Source of the DNA: Spinactinospora alkalitolerans
Lineage (GTDB): Bacteria > Actinomycetota > Actinomycetes > Streptosporangiales > Streptosporangiaceae
NCBI RefSeq assembly: GCF_013408795.1
Contig: NZ_JACCCC010000001.1
Location: 6,386,001 to 6,450,000, forward strand
Direction: 5' to 3'
Length of the DNA stretch: 64,000 nucleotides
Positions 58,763 through 64,000 of this stretch are shown here, piece after piece (position 1 is the first letter of the stretch; every line of letters begins with the position of its first letter). The notes beneath the pieces are model-generated. The model did not search any database. It saw only the letters and a list, made by a program, of their open reading frames with translations, and was not told the DNA's origin. Made by a program: the position numbers and the translations under genes.

Positions 58763-60493
58763 GTGCTGGGGGACATCGGAGACGATCTGGGGCAGCGGGT
58801 CGCCGCTGCCGTCGGTGCCGCGTTCGACGTGGCATGCACGATCGAGGACGCGGTGGTCCGACCCTCGCAGCGCGAGGGAGTGGACTACCAGGTCAACGCC
58901 GCCATGGCGCTGGCCAAGCGACTCCGACGGCCCTCCCGTGAGATCGCCGAGGCCATCGTGGCGCACATCGACCTGGGCGGCATGGCCGAGAGCGTCGACG
59001 TGGCCGGGCCGGGGTTCGTCAACATCACCCTGTCCACCGCCTGGCTCGCCGACCGCACCGCTCGACTGGCCGCCGACGAGCGGCTGGGGTACCTCCCCGC
59101 CGTCGAGCCGCAGCGGGTCGTCATCGACTACTCCTCGCCCAACATGGCCAAGGAGATGCACGTCGGCCACCTGCGCTCGACCATCATCGGCGACTCCCTC
59201 GTGCGCCTGATGGAGTTCGCCGGGCACGAGGTCGTCCGCCAGAACCACATCGGCGACTGGGGCACCCCCTTCGGGATGCTCGTGGAGCATCTCATCGACG
59301 AGGGCCTGGCCGAACAGAGCTTCAGCATCGGCGACCTCAACGTCTTCTACCAGCAGGCCCGCACCAAGTTCGACGCCGATGCGGACTTCGCCGAACGCGC
59401 CCGCATGCGCGTGGTCGCCCTGCAGGCCGGCGACCCCGACACCCTGAAGCTGTGGGATCGGCTGCTGACCGAGTCCAAGCACCACATCGAGGCCGTCTAC
59501 GACCTCCTCGGCGTACGGCTCACCCCTGACGACTACAAGGGTGAGAGCACCTACCAGCCCTGGCTGGGCGACGTCTCCGACGAACTGCGCCGCCGCGGTA
59601 TCGCCGAGGACAGCGAAGGCGCCCTGTGCGTGTTCCTCGACGGCTTCACCGGCCGCGACGACCAGCCGGTGCCGCTGATCGTGCGCAAGCGTGACGGCGG
59701 ATTCGGCTACGACGCCACCGACCTGGCGACCATCCGCTACCGCGCCCAAGACCTCAAGGGCGACCACCTCGTCTACGTCGTCGGCGCACCGCAGGCGCTG
59801 CACTTCGCGATGATCTTCGCCGCCGCGCGCAAGGCCGAATGGGTCAGCCCGGAGACGACCACCACCCACGTCGGGTTCGGAAGCGTGCTGGGGCCCGACG
59901 GCCGCATGCTGCGCACCCGCGCCGGGGCCTCGCTCAAGCTCACCGACCTGCTCGACCAGGCCGTCCAACGCGCCGCCGGCCTCGTGGCCGAGCGCAGTGA
60001 CCTGCCCGAGGAGGAGCGGGCGCGCATCGCCCGCGCGGTGGGTATCGGCGCGGTCAAGTACGCCGACCTGTCCGTCGACCGAGACAAGGACTACGTCTTC
60101 GACCTGGACCGGATGCTGGCGATGGACGGCAACACCGCCGTCTACCTGCAGTACGCCCACGCCCGGATCCGTTCGATCCTGCGCCGCGCGGACCGGGTCC
60201 CCGAGCCCGGTGCCCCGGTGCGGCTGACCGAGCCGGCCGAACGCGACCTGGCGCTGCGGCTCGCCCGCTTCCCCGACGCGGTGCAGATGGCGATCGTCAA
60301 CCTGCAGCCGCACCGCCTGTGCACCTACCTGTTCGAGCTCGCGACGGCCTTCAGCACCTTCTACGAGAACTGCCCGGTGCTCAAGTCCGAGGGCGCCGTA
60401 CGCGAGTCCCGCCTCGCACTGGCCCTGCACACCGCCGCCGTCCTGAACCGAGGACTCGACCTGCTCGGGATCGACACCCCCGAACGGTTGTAG
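58763..60493 (+). CDS. argS: Arginine--tRNA ligase, island copy
   Basis: Class I synthetase charging tRNA-Arg. The 576-residue protein shows the HIGH-type site SPNMAKEMHVGHLRSTIIGD (about residues 125-144), QNHIGDWGTPFGMLVEHLI, a KMSKS region reduced to GRMLRTRAGASLKL, and the anticodon-binding C-terminus ending NRGLDLLGIDTPERL. The SPN(V/M)AKEMHVGH form resembles the Escherichia coli-type branch. It follows the SDR gene by 79 bp, is last in the operon and is followed by a terminator. As a core gene inside an island it is probably a second copy: resistance, or supply of Arg-tRNA to a pathway. Confidence 0.9.
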   Translation: MLGDIGDDLGQRVAAAVGAAFDVACTIEDAVVRPSQREGVDYQVNAAMALAKRLRRPSREIAEAIVAHIDLGGMAESVDVAGPGFVNITLSTAWLADRTARLAADERLGYLPAVEPQRVVIDYSSPNMAKEMHVGHLRSTIIGDSLVRLMEFAGHEVVRQNHIGDWGTPFGMLVEHLIDEGLAEQSFSIGDLNVFYQQARTKFDADADFAERARMRVVALQAGDPDTLKLWDRLLTESKHHIEAVYDLLGVRLTPDDYKGESTYQPWLGDVSDELRRRGIAEDSEGALCVFLDGFTGRDDQPVPLIVRKRDGGFGYDATDLATIRYRAQDLKGDHLVYVVGAPQALHFAMIFAAARKAEWVSPETTTTHVGFGSVLGPDGRMLRTRAGASLKLTDLLDQAVQRAAGLVAERSDLPEEERARIARAVGIGAVKYADLSVDRDKDYVFDLDRMLAMDGNTAVYLQYAHARIRSILRRADRVPEPGAPVRLTEPAERDLALRLARFPDAVQMAIVNLQPHRLCTYLFELATAFSTFYENCPVLKSEGAVRESRLALALHTAAVLNRGLDLLGIDTPERL

Positions 60494-60498
60494 GCATC

Positions 60499-60525
60499 GG
60501 GGGGACGACCTCCGGCCGTCCCCCC
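60499..60525 (+). terminator. Terminator of the pterin/argS operon
   Basis: 9-bp perfect stem GGGGGGACG / CGTCCCCCC with a 9-base loop, 6 bases past the argS stop. Confidence 0.8.
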
Positions 60526-60587
60526 CCTGTGTCCGTTGGTTTCACCCCTCCGAGTCAGTAGGGCTGTTCGGGATGGCGGCACTCCTG

Positions 60588-61941
60588 TTACTGAGCGGTG
60601 CGCACCGCGCCGGTCTTCGCCCGGTTGCGGATGCTGCTCAGCGCCTGGAGCGCCAGGTCGTCGGTGTCGGGAAGGGTGTGCAGGTAGCGCTGGGTGGTGT
60701 TGATGGAGGCGTGGCCGAGGCGCTCCTTGACGATCTGGAGGTCGGCGCCGCCGGCCAGCAGCCATGACGCGTGAGCGTGGCGCAGGGATCTCGGGGTGAT
60801 CTCCCTGGGGATTCCGGCGGCCTCGCGTGCGGGGTTCCAGATGTTGGCTCGGAACCAGTCGCCGGGGATGTGCCCGTCGGTCTCGACCCGGCGTCGGCGG
60901 CGAGGGCGGTCCTTGCTCAGCGCCCGCCGGGTGGCCCGGTAGTGGGCAAATGCGGTGCGGCAGTGTTCGCAGCGGCATTTGCCACTGGTGTAGGCGGTGG
61001 TGGTGCCGTGTGCGTACCGCCTGCCCCGCTCGTTCGGCTCGGTGCGGCCGAGGTCTCCCTCCGGCAGGCCGGGGATCGGGGCGTCGCCGGGTGGGGGGCA
61101 TCTGGAAGAGCAGGTCGTCGTCTTCGATGCCGTTGGCGAGGACGAACGCGGCGATCCTGGTGACCAGAGGGCGCTGGAGCTTCAGTCGCCGGAACTCGCC
61201 GTCCTCGGGATAGTCCTTGACCGGGAAGCGCCGCCCGTCCGGGTGGTATTGCGGCTGCACCTTCACCACGGCTCGGCTGACGGTGAGCATGCAGGTCGGC
61301 CGGTGGAGGTCCTTGGGGCGCAGTTCGGTGAGTTCGCCCCACCTCAGCCCCGTCTCGATCTCCACCTCGACCAGCAACCTGAAGCGCTCGCCCTCGATCT
61401 CCCGGTAGAACGCGTCGAACTGCTCCGGTGTGATGATCGTCAGTGGCCTCTTGCCGACGGTGGGCAGGACCACACCCTTGCACGGATGGAAGAAGACGAT
61501 CTGGTTGTACAGGGCGGCGGAGAAGATCGCGCTGAGCACCGTCGTCATCCGCTGGATGCTGGAGGCGGCGAGCCTCTTCTTCTGGCAGGTGCGGACCCAC
61601 TCCTGCACGTGGCTGGGCTGGATCTCGTTCATGCGCATCCTCCCGAACTCCGGAAGGATGTGCCTGTGGATGAGGTAGGTGACGTTCTGCCTCGTGTTGG
61701 TCTCCAGGACGTGGTTGGGCAGCCATGTGTCGACGACGTATTCGGCGAAGCGCCGCCGGCCGTGGCTGAGGCTGGTGATGCGTCCTTCGGCGGTCTTGGC
61801 CTCGGCGCGCTGCCACGCCTTGTCGGCCTCTCTCTCGGTGGCGAAGGTGCCGGCCGACCGTTCGCGCCCCTTGATGTCGGTGTAGCAGGCCGTGAGCCTG
61901 ACCGCGCCGTGCTTGCCCATGCGCTTCTTGCTGAACCCCAC
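60588..61941 (-). pseudogene. int: Tyrosine integrase of the island, read in two frames
   Basis: From GTG 61941 the first frame gives an AP2-like arm-binding start, the SAM-like core-binding domain (NEIQPSHVQEWVRTCQKKRL) and the first catalytic arginine (ETGLRWGELTELR). At the G6 run 61093-61098 the sense moves to another frame, which continues through a small Cys cluster ([13 protein letters not shown]), [16 protein letters not shown] and [16 protein letters not shown] with the tyrosine nucleophile, to TAA 60588-60590. One base fewer in the run restores a single protein of about 450 residues. It lies 385 bp inside the right attachment site. Confidence 0.85.
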
Positions 61942-62326
61942 GCCGTCACGCCCCCTCGCTCCTGTGCGTGGCCGTCCCTGAGGCACCGACGGAGATCGGC
62001 GGTGCCTCGCGGCGTCGGCGACTCCCCGGACGAGCTCCTACGGGCGGGGAAGGGCGGAAAGCGGTGACTCGTGACGGGACCGGAGTCTCAGCGGAGAGGT
62101 AACGGAGTGTGATCCTGTCCGGCAAGGGAAAAGGGATGGTCGGGCGGTGGAACGGCGCCTGGGCGGGAAGCCGCGGCCTGTCCGTGATCTGTCCGTGGCA
62201 GCATCCGACACGCACCCCAGCCGGGCGGTAGCAGGCGGACAGCTTATGGCGCGATGACCAGGGAAAACATGCGGATTCGCGAACTTCTTCGCCGGGGGAG
62301 CGAGTCGGCCGTTCATCCTGACAAGA
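61942..62326. other. Gap between integrase start and right attachment site
   Basis: 385 bp without a convincing gene. It probably holds the integrase promoter and arm-type binding sites, but I find no clear repeated arm sequence. Confidence 0.4.
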
Positions 62327-62355
62327 ATGAGGCCCCAGGTTCAAGTCCTGGTACG
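62327..62355 (+). other. Island right attachment site (attR core)
   Basis: Perfect repeat of the 29-bp tRNA-Ile core at 29499-29527. The sequence before it does not form a tRNA, and the acceptor end has one change (CGTCC for CGCCC), so no second functional tRNA exists here. Confidence 0.85.
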
Positions 62356-62888
62356 TCCACACATTTCCCCAGCTCAGAGCCTGGTTCTCACGAGTGAGAG
62401 CCGGGCTCTTGCTTGTTTGTCCGTCATTCGTCCGTGCGGACGGGGCAGTCGTGTCCGTCAGAGCACGGACGGGCACCGTTGTACCGCCCTTCAGCGGTCC
62501 CGTGTCCTTCCCCTGCACCGATACGTCTGCGGCGGACGGCGCCGGGCCGCCCTCGGTCGGGGACTCCTCCTGCTCGTCGCTGTGCCGGGTGCCCCTGAGA
62601 AGGGCGAGCAGGCGGACGGGTGCGCATCGGGCTCGTCGGCGACGTCGAGGAGTTCGCGCCACTGGACGAACGCGCACACCGGGCAGTCCGGCGGTTGCGT
62701 GGAGGCGGGCACCAGGAGCGGTTGGGGCGCGGAGTCGACATGCGGTGTCGACGTGTCGACCTGTCGAGCGGCCTCGACGGTCAGGGCCAGGAGCGGGTCG
62801 GGGCCCAGGCCTGTGGTGCGGGCGAGGGTGAGGACGAGCCGGTCGCGCCGCCGTGCGGCGGCCTCGGGCCGGACGCCCTGCGCCGGGC
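62356..62888 (+). repeat. Collapsed remnant of a second island left end
   Basis: Beyond the attachment site the sequence continues as the island's own left end, not as chromosome. In order it matches about 29,532-29,645, then 30,174-30,317, then 31,903-32,150 and finally about 32,364-32,385, with the intervening parts missing. Junctions fall at short shared words such as GACGGG and GGCCGGACG. The excisionase gene and most coding parts are lost; a piece of the tyrosine recombinase remnant (PPDCPVCAFVQWRELLDVAD) survives. Confidence 0.8.
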
Positions 62889-63083
62889 TCAGCGCGCAGG
62901 CTGGGGATATGTGGTGCTGGACGGCACCCTAATCGCGATCGACCGGGCGGGTGCCGACCGGTCCTTCTACTCCGGCAAGCACAAAAAAGCACGCCGTGCA
63001 GGTCGTGGCCGCCCCGGGCGGCACACCGCTGTGGACCCCAGGCTCGTCTCCCGGATCGATGCACGACCTGGCGATGGCCAGAG
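62886..63083 (+). pseudogene. IS transposase fragment (IS5-type DDE)
   Basis: GWGYVVLDGTLIAIDRAGAD and RSFYSGKHKK, then in another frame HAVQVVAAPGGTPLWTPGSS and GSMHDLAMAR, the first catalytic block of DDE_Tnp_4-type transposases (LDGT). A run of six A at 62993-62998 shifts the frame. Both ends of the gene are missing and no terminal inverted repeats are recognisable, so it is a dead fragment at the edge of the remnant element. Confidence 0.7.
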
Positions 63084-63287
63084 ATGGAAACAGACGTGGC
63101 GCTCCTTCCGCACCGGTCGGCGGCCGAGGTCCCTTCGGGGGCCGACCGGGCGGTGCCCGGCTTCGCGAGGCCGCATCGGGGAATCGTGAAGCGCCCCGCT
63201 GGAGAGGCGAGGGTGCCAAGTACCGCGCAGCAAGGGGAGCGCGAAAGCGCGCGCTCCACCGGTGCCGCCCGGGGATCCCGATGCCCC

Positions 63288-64000
63288 TCACCCCTCCGGG
63301 AGGACGAGCTCGGTCAGCACCGCGCGGTGCTTGATATCGGGGACCTCGCGCACGGCGGCGGACTCGACGCCGACCCTGGGGTCGACGAGCACGTGGTCGA
63401 TGGCCACCATGGGCAGGGGATGCCGGACCGGCCAGGTGTGCTCGAAACCGCGGCCCGTCGCCGAGGCCGCGTCGACGTAGCCGCCGTCGAGCACGGCGCG
63501 CAACTCGGCGTGGTCGAGGGTGGCGTTGAAGTCGCCGGCCAGTATGCGGACGGCCCCACCAGGCTCCGTCTCGGGCAGCGCGCGCAGCCCGGCCGTCCAT
63601 TGGGGCATCGACCCCGGCCTCCTCGGCGACATCGGATGCACGGAGGTGATCTCCACCGGCGCGGCGTCCGGGACGTCGACCCGCGCCTGGGGCATGTACA
63701 GCGATTCGATGTCGCGACCGGGATCCCCGAGGTCGGTGAGCGGGTAGCGGGAGTGGACGGCGCCGCCGGCCGCCGCCGGCGCGGCGTGTGTGACCGCATG
63801 CGGCAGCACCTCGCCCAGCCCGGCGTGCTCCAGCCCTTCCGCGGCCTCCGGGGTGACCTCCTGCAGGGCGAGCAGATCCACCCTTTCGGCCTCGACCAGG
63901 CGCACTACTTCGACCGGGTCGGCGTGGCCGAAGTGGAGGTTCACGGTGAGCACCCGCAGCGGCGGCCCGGTGGGCGCCGGGTCGGGCGGCCCTGCGGGGA
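63288..64000 (-). CDS. Endonuclease/exonuclease/phosphatase-family protein, 5' end outside window
   Basis: Metal-dependent phosphoesterase fold: LTVNLHFGHAD (Asn), LLALQEVTPEA (catalytic Glu), ILAGDFNATLDHAELRAVL (GDFN), and MVAIDHVLVDP with DIKHRAVLTELVL (DH and the final His). These are the EEP residues for cutting phosphodiesters of DNA or lipids. The frame is open to the window edge, and in related proteins membrane segments precede this domain, so this is the C-terminal part. It is probably the first chromosomal gene after the island. Confidence 0.85.
   Translation of the reverse strand, partial: PAGPPDPAPTGPPLRVLTVNLHFGHADPVEVVRLVEAERVDLLALQEVTPEAAEGLEHAGLGEVLPHAVTHAAPAAAGGAVHSRYPLTDLGDPGRDIESLYMPQARVDVPDAAPVEITSVHPMSPRRPGSMPQWTAGLRALPETEPGGAVRILAGDFNATLDHAELRAVLDGGYVDAASATGRGFEHTWPVRHPLPMVAIDHVLVDPRVGVESAAVREVPDIKHRAVLTELVLPEG

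Larger units (their letters stand above)
29499..62355. mobile_element. Integrative genomic island at tRNA-Ile
   Basis: About 32.9 kb bounded by the duplicated 29-bp tRNA core, with an excisionase-like gene at the left end and a tyrosine integrase at the right end. I recognise no plasmid-type replication initiator or FtsK-like transfer protein, so it is not a full actinomycete ICE as it stands. It carries regulators, recombinase remnants, methylase-like genes, a type I-E CRISPR-Cas locus and a pterin/arginine gene cluster. The integrase reads in two frames and may be inactive. Confidence 0.8.

Noticed and set aside
54911-60493. Ordinary folate operon
   Set aside because: No folP or pabB-like gene is present, while an ArgRS and an unknown protein are included, so a plain folate role is less likely; not excluded without the rest of the genome.
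62301-62357. A second tRNA-Ile at the right end of the island
   Set aside because: Only the 3' part is present, the anticodon arm and acceptor are altered and there is no 5' half; it is the attachment-site duplicate.

Overview
The window is high-GC DNA from a filamentous-type actinomycete. The gene order sigM / anti-sigma / trxB / trxA / amidase / parB / parA / rsmG / jag / yidC / yidD / rnpA / rpmH / dnaA / oriC / dnaN / gnd / recF / dciA / gyrB / gyrA, the parS sequence GTTTCACGTGAAAC and the TTGTCCACA/TTATCCACA DnaA boxes are those of the Streptomyces/Nocardiopsis type of replication-origin region. A Nocardiopsaceae-like host is my best guess from gene style only; no 16S or other species marker is present.

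Region 1 (1-29.5 kb) is conserved chromosome. Two tandem murJ genes and a membrane pseudokinase precede sigM, its zinc-binding anti-sigma factor and the thioredoxin pair. A minus-strand block (amidase, parBA, rsmG, jag, yidC, yidD, rnpA, rpmH) reads away from dnaA. oriC lies in 18,888-19,677 with many DnaA boxes and a DnaA-trio-like tract. dnaN, gnd, recF, dciA, gyrB, gyrA and a DUF3566 gene follow, ending at tRNA-Ile(GAU). Six perfect parS sites are spread over 8.4-21.9 kb.

Region 2 (29.5-62.4 kb) is a genomic island inserted in the 3' end of tRNA-Ile. A 29-bp core of the tRNA gene is repeated at 62,327-62,355, an excisionase-like gene sits just inside the left end and a tyrosine integrase just inside the right end. 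The integrase reads in two frames and may be dead. The left third (29.7-38.6 kb) carries regulators, a broken second recombinase, a dual-specificity phosphatase-like protein, two degenerate N6-methylase-like proteins and several unrecognised small genes, many with single-base frameshifts. The middle third (39.0-50.0 kb) is a type I-E CRISPR-Cas locus: a 25-repeat array, cas3, cas8e, cas11, cas7, cas5 and cas6e, but no cas1 or cas2. A small unrecognised gene is embedded between cas3 and cas8e, and a decayed two-repeat array remains where the adaptation genes would be expected.

The right third (50.1-60.5 kb) holds the most unusual content. A tightly overlapping operon carries folB, folE, folK, an unrecognised 506-residue protein with a nucleotidyltransferase-like C-terminus, a pteridine-reductase-like SDR and a complete arginyl-tRNA synthetase. 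It is divergent from an HTH protein of unknown function and a GT25 glycosyltransferase. There is no folP, so the set would make activated 6-hydroxymethyl-dihydropterin without committing it to folate. I read it as a candidate undescribed pterin/arginine pathway.

Region 3 (62.4-64 kb) starts with a collapsed remnant of a second copy of the island's left end: four collinear segments joined by deletions. It then has an IS transposase fragment, and the window ends inside an endonuclease/exonuclease/phosphatase-family gene. The island is therefore probably one member of a former tandem array of elements at this tRNA.
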